The notes: generated by a model from the sequence alone, not told the origin. A DNA stretch of 64,000 bases from Asterias rubens (GCF_902459465.1 NC_047065.1:15043634-15107633); one strand, 5' to 3'; numbered from the stretch's first letter, positions 24,893 to 37,348 are shown. Numbers and translations: made by a program.

Positions 24893-27800
24893 CTTGAAGT
24901 CAAGACTTTAAATGTTAAGTGCGGTGTGTACTGATACAGCGCGTTGAAGCTACGGGGACAAGACACACACCCTCGATCCCACGCACTATCTACGATTTTT
25001 GCATGTGCATAATTGCACTGTGACTGTTGCATGAACAGCAGACAAATAGGCAGCGCTTAATGACTTGTCATCAAGTCTAGGTTTTCCCTGGTTGAGTCTA
25101 TACCCGCACAAATGCATGGGAACTAAATAACTTGGCTGTCCATTGAAATTGATGGAGATGAGCTTATTCTGCCACACTTTGGACATTATGATCCTAACAG
25201 CGGAATGATGATGTGGGGACTGAGTTTACTTTATGGTCCAGTAGATCAGAGAGGGCAGAGTAGAAGATGGTGTTTTTGGTAGTTCAGAGGACTCGAGAAG
25301 TTGAGCCACGACTACCATAGATGAATTCGTCACATCAATCTCACTTGCTTTTGAGTATCCCTCAATCACAGAAGGGGGGGGGGTGGACAATTCTTAACAG
25401 AGTCACTGCATGGAGGACCCATAGATAGTTGAAGCTACATCAGTGTTGCTAAAGGAGCTAAGATGGAAGATATTTGAACTTATCTGAAGAAGTCCTAGGG
25501 TGAGACACTTATATAGTGCCAGTAGAGAACTACAGAGACAACTTCATGGTCGCTGTCAGGATGTCAGTGGTCATTGGTGAGTCAATACATTTTATGACAT
25601 TCAATGCAGCATTTAAATTAATTCAATGACTTAATCCTTGTTTCTGGCTTGAAACCATGCGAACAATTTCACACAAAAAGTAAAAGAGGAGAGTCAAATG
25701 TTTTGGGTCAGAATCTTGGAAAGTTTATATCCAAATATGTGGAGACTGTGTTGTTATACATCAGAACCAGAAACAATAAAGCACAGTTTTGGTGGCAGCT
25801 ACCTTTGTTCCTTGTTTTATATGTTTGTGACAAGTTGTCATAGCCTTTCAATCACAACAATGGAGGTGCACAGTAATTTGTCACAATTTATTGGGGGTTT
25901 TGAGTCTCATATCCACACCTGTATGTCACCTGGGCCATCAATATTGTTTAATTTATTGTTTAAATATTCTATTTTCTTAACAAAAGAACTTCAAGGCATA
26001 ATTGCAATATGGGATGTCTAATTGGCAGGCACAGGTCATGGTACCCAGTGAGTGTTTCCCAACTTTGATAATTAAAGGTTTACATGGGGGTCCAGCCAGG
26101 GACTGTCTATGGCCTGGACATTTTTTTTATTGAATTTGAAGTCTAAAATGCACAAACTTGAAAAAAAAAAACATGAATAAAACGCTCAATGATGAGCGCG
26201 ATAAACTCCAAACACGAAATAAGATTATTTATTTCTCAACAATGAGAAACAATGACATTTCAGACAGTGTTCTTCTATCATCATCATTAGACCGTGTAAG
26301 TTTTATGTTAATCTGTGATCTTAACGATTTTTGTTTCTTACCAATTCTGTAACATTCCTTAAAGCACACAAAAGTAGCGAAGCACAACAAAATTATACTT
26401 ATCAGAATAAGACTATTTTTGTCTTGAGTAAAATTTGTGACTGGTATCCTGCTTAGTTCAGCTTAGCAACAAAAAAACTTATTGATTTTTTTTTGCAAGA
26501 GCAGCTATATGAGATTGGGCCCTCATGGCATATATTTTAATTGGGTTATGATGTCAAATGGATCAAGGACCCAGTGTTCTCCAACCTTAAAAATTAAGTT
26601 TGCCAAGAAGGTTATATTTTGGCAGGGGGTCCGGGGCTCACCTGTATGGTCTCAGATTAAATGTTCACATGATACTAGTGATATCTCTGAAGTGGATTCC
26701 TGTAGGCCACTTCCAACTGATTTCTTTGAACAAAGGTTTTGAAAGACTGCATTTGAGTTCTGAAATGCATGGACTTGGAAAAAATGAAAAACCTTAGTCG
26801 CAACTTCTTAAACATTGGGGGTTGTGTGTGCAACAAGCTTTTCTTTCATGGAGACGAATACTGCCAAAAGATAACTGCATGAATTTGCATGTGGTATACC
26901 TGGGACTGCAGAACAGGTTGGTGTCTGTATTGGTCTGTTCTGTGCCAAGACGCTTTTTGTGCTCAACGTTTGCCTGGTGTGGTTTATAATAACCAGTGTA
27001 TGTGTGTGTGTTGATATTGAATATTGCCTGAATATAAATTGGTTTGCAGTGTTTATTGCTTCTTTTTTTTTAATTAAATACATTATGGCTGTGACAGTCA
27101 CTAGAAAAAAAATGTTTGTGGTTGATTATTCCTGGATCTGAGGGGAAGAGATTTATCTCACAAATTCGAACTTATTGGCACTATTGTCAACGTTAAGTTT
27201 CTGCTAATTAATTGAAGACCAATGGTCACACGAGGCAACTTTACAGGCAACTTGGAGGCAACCAACTGTAGTGCATGCTACAGGACCACTTTGGTAGCAC
27301 ATGCGTTACTTTTAAAGCAATGTCTTATGATCCCCAAAAAAGTGAACATTCGAATGTAAATGAATTCTGATCATTAATTTATTTTTTAGTTCAGGCTTTA
27401 AAAAACAACAAAAACACACGTAGAAGCCTATAGGGATTGCCCAAAAGTGAACCAAATCACTATCCAAAGGGTGAGCAATCCCTTAAAGGAAGTGGACACT
27501 ATTGGTAATTACTCAAAATAATTATTAGCATAAAACCTTTCTTGGTAATGAGTAATGGGGAGAGGTTGATGGTATAAAACATTGTGCGAAATGGCTCCCT
27601 CTGAAGTGCCATAGTTTTCGATAAAGAAGTAATTTTCCACGAATTTGATTTTGGGACCTCAGATTTAGAACTTGAGGTCTCGAAATCAACCATCTCAACG
27701 TACACAACTTCGTGTGACAAGGGTGTTTTTTTCTTTGATTATTATCTCGCAAGTTCGATGACCGATTGAGCTCAAATTTTCACAGGTTTTTTATTTTATG

Positions 27801-28600
27801 CATATGTTGAGATACACCAACTGTGAAGGCTATCTTTGACAGTTACCAGTAGTGTCCACTGCCGTAAAAACAAGCAATTAAAAAAGGGGGAAAATTGCCT
27901 CATACCCTAGATCTGACACACACCAATGACCTTTCTCTCTGTGACCTATTTCTACCACCATGCTTTGACTAATGTCCCTTTAACTCGTCCAAAGGTTCCA
28001 TGAACAAAAAAAGATAAACAATACTAACTACTAAAACAAATAAACATCCACATAATAATACAAAGGACAGACCCAACTGCTTCTGTTTGTGTTTGTTATG
28101 TTTGCACTAAAAATCACATGGAGTTATAGTACCAAGTCATACCTTCAATAATAATATGGATTTATAAAGCGCACTTCTCCAGAAATCAAGGCACCTATAA
28201 TATACAAAAAGAAAACATTATACCATAATTGAAAATGAAGGATATAAAATGCTTGTAGTTAAGTTAAACCCAATTGTCAACAACGCACAAACTTTGTTTT
28301 TCTTTTCAAAAAGAAAGTGACTTAAAAGCTAACTAGTGGAGATAGGATACAGCAAAGGAATGCAGGGGAGAAACAAAATTCTTATTTAATCGGGCCATTG
28401 TTATCATGTTTTTGTGTCAAAGTCCAGATTGATAAGATTTTAATTACATTTAAAAAATGGGCAACCCTTTGAACGACACGTAATTTTTAATGACAAATCC
28501 TACTCAGCTTAAGGCAACAGTTGAAATAGTCTAGAAATTCTTACAAAATGTTCAAACTTTGAGCCGACTGAGTGGGGCAGGGCGGTCTTGGCTCTGGGTT
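24893..28600. other. Intergenic; MITEs, no gene recognised
   Basis: A GCTGCTTAA-type repeat lies at about 26365-26522 and a TTAA MITE at 27483-27868. Retroposon-tail-like AATAATAATATGGATTTAT, then AAAGCGC, lies at about 28150 (minus orientation). Several 60-100-codon frames exist, but none has a recognisable motif, a consistent splice context or a start worth defending. Confidence 0.55.
27483..27868 (+). mobile_element. TTAA MITE family 1
   Basis: It starts TTAAAGGAAGTGGACACTA and ends AGTGTCCACTGCCGTAA, so the right TTAA has mutated. The internal sequence matches the 54094 copy closely, including GATTGAGCTCAAATTTTCAC. Confidence 0.8.
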
Positions 28601-28606
28601 GACAAC

Positions 28607-31600
28607 ATGACAGCACGTCCCCCATGCGGCAGTGTCAGACTCGCTCCACTACAGCTGATGTCGATGGTGTTCCTCTTCCACGGGGGAAATTCAATTGGTA
28701 AGTTGTTCTAGTATCTGTTGGACTGTTATGGATCTCTTTCGGTCTTATCAAAGTCACCTATGATAAGTTGGGCTACATGAAGTGTTAGGCTGTAGTGGTG
28801 TAAGTATACCACTTTGTCAAAAACTGTATAGTATTAGTGAAGCAAAATACAATCAGTGGACCAGACACCAACCAGTTACATCAATGCGAGATGGTATAAT
28901 ATATGGTAACGTTAACCTTTATACCAAAGATTTTTTTTTAAATCCAAACAAAACAAGATTTTTCTTTAAAGTGGGTGCACTCCGTATACTCTAGTTGGGA
29001 TAACCGAAACCAAAGCCCACCTTTTTTGCCTGTTATGGCTCTATTTTAAAGACACTGGACACTATTCGTAATTGTCAAAATCCAGTCTGCTCACTTGGTG
29101 TATAAAATAACAAACCTGTGAAAATTTGAGCTCAATCAGTCATCAAAGTTGCGAGATAATAATGAAAGAAAATAGAAAAAAAACCTTGTCACACGAAGTT
29201 GTGTGCTTTCAGATGTTTGATTTCGAAACCTCAAATTCTAACTCTGAGGTCTCTAAATCAAATTCTTTAAAAATTACTTCTTTCTCGAAAAATACATTAT
29301 TTCATCAGAGGGAGCCATTTCTCACAATGTTTTATACTATCAACCTCTCCCAATTACTAAGTAAGGTTTTATGCTAATAGTTGTTTGAGTAATTACCAAT
29401 AGTGTCCACTGCCTTTAACATCAGTCTTATATCAAAAAACAGATGTAAAGAGTGCCTTAGCTATACAAGGTGGGACAACCCTCCATGCTCCCAACCTAGT
29501 TTCCAGTATACACTGAATCAAAATGTTGAGCCTTCAAAGATTCAAATAAAAACTGTGACTTCTGACTAGGATTACAATGGATTCAAGTCTCGTCTGTAAA
29601 TACCAATAAATGAAACATATAAACTAATTAATTTTTTACTGATGTTTCCCACTTCAGTGTACATGCAGTCAGAGTGTGGGCACACTGTGACGTCACACGG
29701 TGACATTATCTACTCCCAGGCATCACTTTACTACCAGCCTAGAGCCAACTGCACATTGACACTGCTAGCTCCACACCCAGGACAGAAAATCCGTCTACAG
29801 GTATTTGTTAAAATGCGATTGTTTGTTTTGCTAAATAATAAATGACATTCGTTACTGATATCTCATGCTAAAGATTTTGGTTATAAGAACTTTGTACTTT
29901 AAATGCACACTTGATTTATATCAAGTTTGCAAAACTTTTTATTCGTTTTTGATTTGAAATCAGATGTTGTTCTCTGGACGTGATAAGCAAGACAAATAAG
30001 CACATTACCAGGGCCCAATTTTGTAGAGACGCTTAAAGCAAATATATTGGTTAATATTTTTCTGCTAAGCACAAATAGGCAGGATATCATCAGTTACAGT
30101 TTGTTCATTTGGGGTGTAAATGCAGAACAAGATTTAAAACTATACATTATACATCGATGAATGGGTACTTCCCAAACACAGACTTTACAATGTTATCAAA
30201 TTCTAAAATGTCGGAAAGAAGAATAAGAAGTTGCAATCACACGAGAGAGTACTGCCCTCAAAACAAAAAATTTTTAAGCCCACATATTTCTCTCTATAAA
30301 TGTTTTAGTTTGTGGACATTGACATAAAATCAGACGAATCGTGCCAGTCCAACCATCTTACAGTCGGCGATGGAGAATCGGTTTCTCAAGTATTCTGCGG
30401 CCAGCAACCTCCAGTGGATGTAATCTCATCAGGGGAGTGGCTTCAACTCAATTTCAAATCTGATGGTGTGCAGAGTAGAAGTGGGAGGGGCTTTCAGATG
30501 GTCTTCACTTTGATATACCAAGGTTTGTATATAAACACAGTGTATCATTGGTACCCACATTATGGGGGTCTAAACAGAAGTGCTTAGTAAATTTGTCTAA
30601 CTAGAAAAGATTAGCAGTGAACCCAGTCACGAACAATATATACAGGTTTCTGCCAAACAAGATTTGTATACTAGGTAATAGTCTGTGCCTAGCAGCTTTA
30701 TACAATTGGGCTCCAATCAGAGTTGTGTATTGAGATAGTTCCAACAACTTACGATTTTGAGCTTTTTTTCAAGAATAGAAAAACTCTGCATGATGAGCAC
30801 CATAAGGGCAAATGGTTGTGTCTGCATATTGAGTTGCGCTACGTTTGGATAAAAAATGGCAATGCTCGTCCAGTCTTTATCCACTTCATTGTTCAGCACA
30901 CAACAAAATGCTAAGTACAGAAATAGTCTGATTAGCAGATGATTATCAACCAAGAGTGCTAAGAGAGTGACACATTGCTTGTGGCTGATCTGCTAAGCAA
31001 ATAAATAAACTTTGTGAACTACGTTCAAAACAAAACAGACCCAGATAATAATATTTCAAATCTCTTTTTTTCTTCTTTGTTTTTTTACTCAAAGACTTGA
31101 GATGTGCGGGCCACCACCTGTTTCACTGTGGCAACGGTGACTGTATTTCTTCAACTCTGAGATGCGACACTGTGGATCACTGTGGGGATGGGTCAGACGA
31201 AGCTCAACATGGAACTTGTGAAGGTAAGATAATGTAGTAATGTCATTATAACCATCCATTGTGAGTGTACGAATTTCACCCAGCAGCTGATTATTTCCAA
31301 TTCCTCCCTTCTAATCGTCGTCTTAAGCATTTTAAAGGTAGTAAGCGGTTAATAGATAGTTTTTATCCTCATGCTGTTGTTCTTTTTAAGATAACTAGTT
31401 TGTTTTCTGCTTTTTGTAGTCTATATTATATTTGTATATTTATATTTTTGTGTTTTCTTTGTAATGTTTTTAAATGTATTTTGTGAGTGTTAAACCTAGA
31501 GAGCTTGAGGTACACTACAATTGGGGGGGGGGGGGATGTCGGATATTAAAGTTTTGTAATATCAGCAATAAACAGAGCTCTTGTAGTGCCATCTGGATTA

Positions 31601-34398
31601 TGTTGATACCCTGAGGTAATTTACTATTATTCAGTACATTTATTTCAATGCTGTCATACAAAACAATAATACAATAGCGTACATTTATGTCAAAATTAAA
31701 ACAAGCAATATAGTATGAGGTATGATTAGGTACACAATACTTCAAAAAAATAAATAAATAAACAAGTAGTAATTTAAAGACAACATTTAGGTGTAAGGTT
31801 AAGCAAAATGCTTTTGTGCCCTAACCTATTGACAGACAAACATGATACTAAGGAACACAAACAAAGACAAAGACAAGGGACAACATGGTCAGACGATAGG
31901 TGTAGGCCTACAAACAACACAAAGGCGAGTCATCATTAAATGGACTCGTACTATTAAAGTCATGAATTATAGGGTTATAAAGAATATGCTTTCGTGAAGT
32001 AAGACGCCGATTACTACTAGTGTACCAAAGTATTCCCTATTTGAGAGACACAGACACACAGGTATACACAAGCTGACAGCTGAGACCAAAAAAAGCAAAC
32101 GATTAAAAAGAACACCATTAGAGTTTGATGGCATTACAGATAAGTATCTAGCAAGTAGTGTTTAAGTTTTCTTGAAAATGTACTGATTGTAGAAGGTTGC
32201 TTAAAATGTATGGGAAGACTATTCCAATATTCTACTCCTCGTTGCACAACGCTATTTTTATGAATTGAAGTTCTATTGTGATTGACATACAGATCCCCCT
32301 TCAATGCTTTACGAGTACCATAGGAATGTATTGATGAAGCTAAAGTAAACATTTCATTGAAGCTATTAGGTAACAGGCGGTATTTGTTCTTGAACATGAA
32401 TTTACCCAAGTTCAGACGATACAGGTCATTAAATTTGAGCACTTTAAGTTTGGCAAATATAGGAGCTGAATGAGAAAGATAATTGGCTTTTGTAATAATT
32501 CTAACGGCTTTCTTTTGCAGTAGTAAAAGTTTGTTACATAGTGCCTTTCCGTGACCCCAGGATAATATTGCGTAATTTAAATATGAAAGAATGAATGCAT
32601 TGTATAAAGTTAACAAAATCTTTTGCGGTAGAAAATATTTCAATCTATTCATAATACCAACAGCAGAGAGATGACATCATAAATGTTAGATGACAACACG
32701 CTACACTTTATTTTAAGATTTCAACAACATAAAATTAAGATGTTCATTGTTGGCTTCTTGGGGTGACAACAGCCTTAAAATGTCACGAACCAAAGACAAT
32801 GGGAAGCAACATCAAGATGTTGTCAACCTAAGATAAATTATCTCAAAATGTCATCATCTCCTGTTTATTATGTCATCATTCTGCAGTAGCTTACAAGCAA
32901 GTTGTAAAAGGTTGACTCAAAACTAATCCGAGTTAAACTTTGGTCTCCAGATGACGAATCAACTCCGACTGCCACTCCTGAACTCACGCTCACCACGATA
33001 CTCTTTGGCTCTATCGCTCTTCTGATTACCGCCTGCTTCTTCGTGGGGATAATCTCACAGTGCTTCATTCACATAAACAACATATGTAAGAAATGTCGCA
33101 GGCCTGAAACTTTCCAGAGGGGGGATGCTGCATGGACAGAATGCCAACCACGTGAATCAATGGCGAGACTTTTGGATATAACACAGCTGGAGGTTAACGA
33201 GCACGACGAGAAAAACGTGGATGCGAATTTGAACAGGATGGAGAAGGAGACGTCTCAAAAGCCGTTAGAGAACGAAAAAAATGGACAGACTTTTGGAAGA
33301 TTCACCATTCACAAAGTTCAGCACACCGAAGATGCAGATAAATGTAACCATGTAAACAACAGAGGGGATGCAGAGCCTTCTAAAGATGGTGGAATGACAG
33401 ATGAAACTCCAAGAAATATGAGCATCGGACGATTTAACGTACAGCGAGTAGACAATGCTGGCATAGACGTAGTTCCAGTCTCGATGATCAACCTGACCGA
33501 CTCGATGAAGAGAATACCCAGACGGAAAGTTGGTTTTGTTCTCAAACCCGGAGTGGCTGAGATCACTCGACGCGAATCGAAAGTCAAATTTGTCTTCCAC
33601 AGCGACCCTGTGCCACCCAGTCCGAGTTCGTCTACGTCCTCAAAACGCTCGATCCTAAAGAAGAACCCAAAGTATCCTGACTATCAAAACTACGAATCCA
33701 AGCTCAACAGCAGCTATTTTGGAAGCACGGACGACTCATCTGATGAGGATGTCTTTATCAGTGATTACAGTGATGAAAGTATAGATGAACGACTGAGAGA
33801 TGTTGAGGAGTTTCTAGACACCCCAAGACGCCAGGACAGCGATCTCACCACGCAGGACCAAGTCCTTAATGTTGAGGAGTTCCTAGACACCCCAAGACGC
33901 CACTACAGCGGTCTCAAAGACACCACGGAGGACCAAGTTCTTAATGTTGAGGAGGTCCTAGACGCCCCAAGAAGCCACGGAAGCGATCTCAAAGACACTA
34001 TGGAGAACCAAGTTCCTCATGTTGAGGAGGTCCTAGACACCCCCGGAAGCCACAGAAGCGATCTCAAAGACACCACGGGGAACCAATTTCCTAATGTTGA
34101 CGAGGTACTACACACCCCAAGAAGCCACGGAAGCGATCTCAAAGACACCATGGAGAACCAATTTCCTGTGAACACAGATATTACGATACATGATAACCCA
34201 CTCACACCCGAGGTTGAAATCAGATGCTTGCTTCAGTCACAAGGGACGAATTCGAACGATATCTACAACTCTAATATTCAGATGAAACTCTTGCACGAGA
34301 AGAGTAGCCTTGACGTTGCACCTTATGGGTTTACAGTGAAGAAACAAAACAATGGGGCAGGTAAACATGGCCCAGAAGTGAACCATATCCAACTTTGA
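28607..34398 (+). CDS. CUB / LDL-receptor class A single-pass membrane protein (receptor-like), 5 exons
   Basis: I read five exons: 28607-28697, 29658-29800, 30309-30522, 31095-31223 and 32951-34398. All have GT-AG borders and phases that join into 674 codons. Residues 1-30 look like a signal peptide (hydrophobic run [13 protein letters not shown]). Residues 37-149 form a CUB domain with four cysteines (ECG, NCT, ESC, FCG) and an N-glycosylation site at NCT. Residues 150-192 form an LDLa module with six cysteines and the calcium motif DHCGDGSDE. Residues about 206-228 are a membrane helix, followed by a cysteine/arginine-rich stop-transfer segment and a ~445-residue cytoplasmic tail. The order resembles NETO, LRP12 and SOL/LEV-10-type CUB-LDLa accessory receptors, but there is only one CUB domain and I cannot assign an orthologue. 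The tail carries GRFTI and GRFNV, KVGF and KVKF motifs, and an acidic tandem repeat. The start codon is the first ATG before the signal-like run; exon 1 is the least certain exon. PSMG4 lies tail-to-tail downstream. Confidence 0.85.
29046..29418 (-). mobile_element. TTAA-flanked MITE (family 1), inside CUB/LDLa intron 1
   Basis: It starts TTAAAGACACTGGACACTA and ends GTGTCCACTGCCTTTAA, so both ends sit on TTAA, the target of piggyBac-type transposases. Internally it matches the copies at 12582, 27483, 47350 and 54094. Here it is in the reverse orientation relative to the 12582 and 54094 copies. It lies in intron 1 (28698-29657). Its short frames are not genes. Confidence 0.75.
30005..30085. 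mobile_element. Fragment of the GCTGCTTAA fold-back repeat in CUB/LDLa intron 2
   Basis: It contains CAGGGCCCAATTTTGTAGAG followed by GCTTAAAGC and TTTCTGCTAAGCACAAA. These are the end sequences of a fold-back element that recurs throughout the window. A second partial copy lies in intron 3 at about 30645-30715, ending TTATACAATTGGGCTCC. Confidence 0.5.
31515..32665 (-). pseudogene. 5'-truncated non-LTR retrotransposon (LINE) reverse transcriptase fragment
   Basis: An open frame at 32134-32652 on the minus strand encodes the C-terminal part of a LINE polyprotein. It has a thumb-like segment after the catalytic palm ([21 protein letters not shown] type), a QKKAVRIIT motif, and the conserved GVEYWNSLP near the end. 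This end structure is typical of CR1/Jockey-like reverse transcriptases. The frame continues a few codons upstream (…SAVGIM) and then meets a stop at about 32664, so the catalytic core is missing, as expected for 5' truncation. The 3' UTR runs toward a poly-C/G tract at 31523-31535; the exact 3' end is a guess. It lies antisense within intron 4 of the CUB/LDLa gene. Confidence 0.8.
33799..34167 (+). repeat. Five in-frame ~25-residue repeats in the receptor tail
   Basis: Units start at 33799, 33868, 33943, 34018 and 34093, so the first is 69 bp and the others 75 bp. Each keeps the frame and encodes a unit of the type [DN/H]VEE[FV]LDTPR followed by S/G-DLKDT and NQ. The block is acidic, with no cysteines and no predicted fold. 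It sits in the cytoplasmic tail of the CUB/LDLa protein. It is a coding minisatellite, so length differences between individuals are likely. Confidence 0.9.
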
Positions 34399-34442
34399 AA
34401 TATGTAAATATAAATACATGAAAACTCACTTAACAGTGGTGC

Positions 34443-34448
34443 AATAAA
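34443..34448 (+). terminator. Polyadenylation signal AATAAA of the CUB/LDLa gene
   Basis: A canonical AATAAA lies about 45 bases after the TGA stop of the last exon, on the same strand. A T-rich and GT-containing stretch follows within 30-50 bases, which fits a short 3' UTR. Confidence 0.6.
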
Positions 34449-35113
34449 CTGCATTTCCTGCAAGTATTTGTATGTTGGACTCTGTAAGTTTCCTTTACTT
34501 TTTGAGGCAAAGTAAAGGGAAACTGAATTTTCCCCAAAAATTTGAGTATCACTGGCATTGCGCGGTCTACAGCCAATCAATCTTTAAGGATCTCTCTAAA
34601 CCAAATCATAAATGGCATGAAGTACAGTTGTTTTGACTGGTATGAACATGTAGATGTAAATAGATGTGAAATTTGCAGGATATATAGAATATTAATTTTG
34701 GTTTGAACCTTAAAGGATGTGGGTACACAAAACACAGTGTCCACAGTTTGCATAAAACTTCCACCGTTTGAAGATAATGATGATAGCAGAAAGCGTACCC
34801 TAAAACATTAGTTGCTGAGTTGCTGTACTTTTTGAGAAATGAGTAAAACAATGTCATGAAAATAAATTTTATAGATGCTAAAATAACTGTTGTCTCATGA
34901 TCAGTGAGATGAAAATTACTTTCATGACATTTTTTTACTCATTTCTCAAAAACTACAGCAAGTAATATTTTCAGGGAAGCTTTCTACTATCATTATCTTC
35001 AAACTGTGTAAGTTTAATGTAAATCTGTGGACATTGTGTTTTTTTGTCCTTCAAAAAGTACACAGACCCTTTAACATAGGATTCAAACCCGGCTACTGCT
35101 GGGCATCAATCTC

Positions 35114-35275
35114 TGTCGGTGGTCTACTTGGTAAGACACCGCTCTGGAATTAGGATGGTCGTGGGTTAAAATTCCATCCGAATATTAAATGCCTGTGATT
35201 TTTTCCCGCAGAACTCAGGAAGTGACCGAGCCTAAGTGCTTACACACATTGGTGTAAGGGTAAAACCAAAATTGA
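35114..35275 (+). mobile_element. tRNA-derived SINE
   Basis: The head has box A-like TGGTCTACTTGGTAAGAC and box B-like GGTTAAAATTCC at tRNA spacing. The body reads CCTGTGATTTTTTCCCGCAG…CACATTGGTGTAAGGG. Body fragments recur in the window at 38395, 50040 and 62395. Confidence 0.7.
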
Positions 35276-35765
35276 TATGCGGATGTAGATGTATTAATCA
35301 AATCAGTGCAACCAAATGGCTCTCCGAAATGTTGTCTATATTGCTCCAATCTTTGCATATTGTTTGAGAAACTAGAGGCTGAATATGTTAAATTTACAGG
35401 TTGCCTGTATATAGACTGCTATGTGAACCCCAACTCTTGTAACAGGTTAGTTCATTCAAGTTATAACGACCTGTTTCTTTTTTTTTTTTACTTTAAACTT
35501 GAAACTTTTAAAAGTTCTTCAGACAAAAATATAGCACCTTTTGTATATTCTAATCAAATTTCCCCGAAAATGTAACACAAAACCTTGTTGCACAGGGATG
35601 CATACTGGGTTTAACTCGCCATACTTTTTGATGTGGGACAGAGCCAGATAAACCTGGAACACACAAACTTTTAATTGAATGAGTAAACATTCCAGAAGCC
35701 ATGGGTAACAAACTATGTTTATGAATGTTTAATCTGATTGACTCAAGAGTATTGTACTAAATGAT

Positions 35766-35945
35766 CAGGGTCCGATTTCATAAAGCCAGTATGCATGAAA
35801 AATTGCCAAGCACAGACAAATCTTACTCGACAGAAACTTGTTACCAGCCAAAATTGTATATATTGTTGCAACTGGTGCCCCACTCCGTAAATCATATTGC
35901 TAAGCAATATTTTCTGCTTAACAGCTTTATGAAACTGGGCCCTGA
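35766..35945. mobile_element. Complete GCTGCTTAA-type fold-back repeat
   Basis: It runs from GGGTCCGATTTCATAAAGCC to CAGCTTTATGAAACTGGGCCC, so the ends are inverted. The middle holds TTACCAGCC and GCTAAGCAATATTTTCTGC, as in the other copies. Confidence 0.75.
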
Positions 35946-36368
35946 TAACAGTAGCAGTGGTTCTGATAATTTTAATGTTATCACTGAGTATACACATGGA
36001 CAGTCCGTCTCCACCTTGGTTGTTTACAGTCTGCTCAAAAATGGTATCTTAAACAAAGTCGATGGATTGCAACTGTTTTCTCTTTTATTTATCAAACAAT
36101 TTTTTTATTATTGCTTATTTAGCCAAAAATAAAAGAATATCAACAAGACTGCCGGGCTGAAACTCAAAGTTTTGTCGGACTTTTTTTACAAGACCAAAAT
36201 GAGTTGAACCAGCAGATTGTCATTGTTTAAGAATACTTTGATATTAACAGATTCATAGTCAAAAACAAATTTCTACAAATGTGACCCAACGAAGTAGCCT
36301 ATTGTTATCCAAATGAAAAACACAAAACCACAGCAATTGTCCACCTGTGAGTTAACTGGCCAGATGGA

Positions 36369-36792
36369 AGTGTCCTGGCCGAGCCGTGAAGAGCACCAAA
36401 TTCAAACTCTGGTGTTTCTGATCAGCAGAGTGTAGGTTCAAATCCCCAGCCGTGACACTTGTGTCCTTTAGCAAGACACTTAACCATTTGCTTCATCCTT
36501 CGGATGGGACGTAAAGCCATTGGTCCCATGTGTTGTGTAACACATGTAAAAGAACCCAGTGCACTTATCGAAAAGAGAAGGGGTTCGCCCCGGTGTTCCT
36601 GGCTGTATGCACCGTAGCACCTTGTGAACCCTTAGAAGATGCTAAATAATTGGGTCTCAGAATTTATCACTGCAACAACATCTCTTTCTGAAAGTTTGTA
36701 TATATACTCAGTGCCTTGAGTACCTTGTTTGGTAGATACGTGCGCTATATAAGACTTCGATACTATTATTATTATTATTTTTTATTATTATC
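36369..36792 (+). mobile_element. Full-length tRNA-derived SINE
   Basis: The tRNA(Leu/Ser)-like head has box A TGGCCGAGCCGTGAAGAGC and box B TAGGTTCAAATCCCC. The body reads TTTAGCAAGACACTTAACC, CGGATGGGACGTAAAGCC and AGAACCCAGTGCACTTATCG. The 3' end reads TGCGCTATATAAGACTTCG and then (ATT)n, a tail shared with LINEs, which supplies mobilisation. Minus-strand relatives are at 43949-44160 and 49040-49142. Confidence 0.85.
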
Positions 36793-37260
36793 ATACAGTC
36801 ACTGGCCTTGGGCCTGAAGTCCGGTGTTAATTTCAGCCCTGGACATGTTTAGCAGATGGAGGCGTAGTAGGTGACTAACTTTAGATATTTCCATTGTTTA
36901 TAAACAAACCGAGCTGGTTGGAATGGCCGCTGAATGTTAGTAAATCGCTCAATCGTGTTAACAAATGTTTAAACCAAATTCAACTTTCTCTGCAAAGGTT
37001 CAATTAAATAAAACACCTCCAATGATTGGTTTTTTTGTTTCCAACAAATTCAAGACAATGTTTGAATATTTGTGTAACATTGTTACAAACTGTGGCTTTC
37101 TGTTTCTTAAAAAACCCAAACAAGACCACCGACCTTAAAAGGCTTTGTTTACTGACTCGACCCTACAATCACTGGCCTTAGGCCTTGAGTTCAGTGTTAA
37201 TTTCGAGCCCTGGACACGAAAAACAGAGAGTGGAGGTGGAGGTGATACTTCAGCATCTAT
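36793..37260. repeat. Short duplicated segment downstream of PSMG4
   Basis: TCACTGGCCTTGGGCCTGAA…GTGTTAATTTC…AGCCCTGGACA occurs at about 36797-36845 and again at 37169-37217. It lies in the 3' flank of PSMG4 and may overlap its 3' UTR. Confidence 0.5.
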
Positions 37261-37348
37261 CCTCCTTAAACATGTGCACCTTTTTTTATCCAGGGAACCA
37301 GCAATGTTTCTTACAGTGAAACGCAACGCAGATCTAAGCAAAGCAATG

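Noticed and set aside
33265..33600. Minus-strand frames of 111 and 89 codons
   Set aside because: They are shadows of the long, consistently spliced receptor exon on the plus strand.
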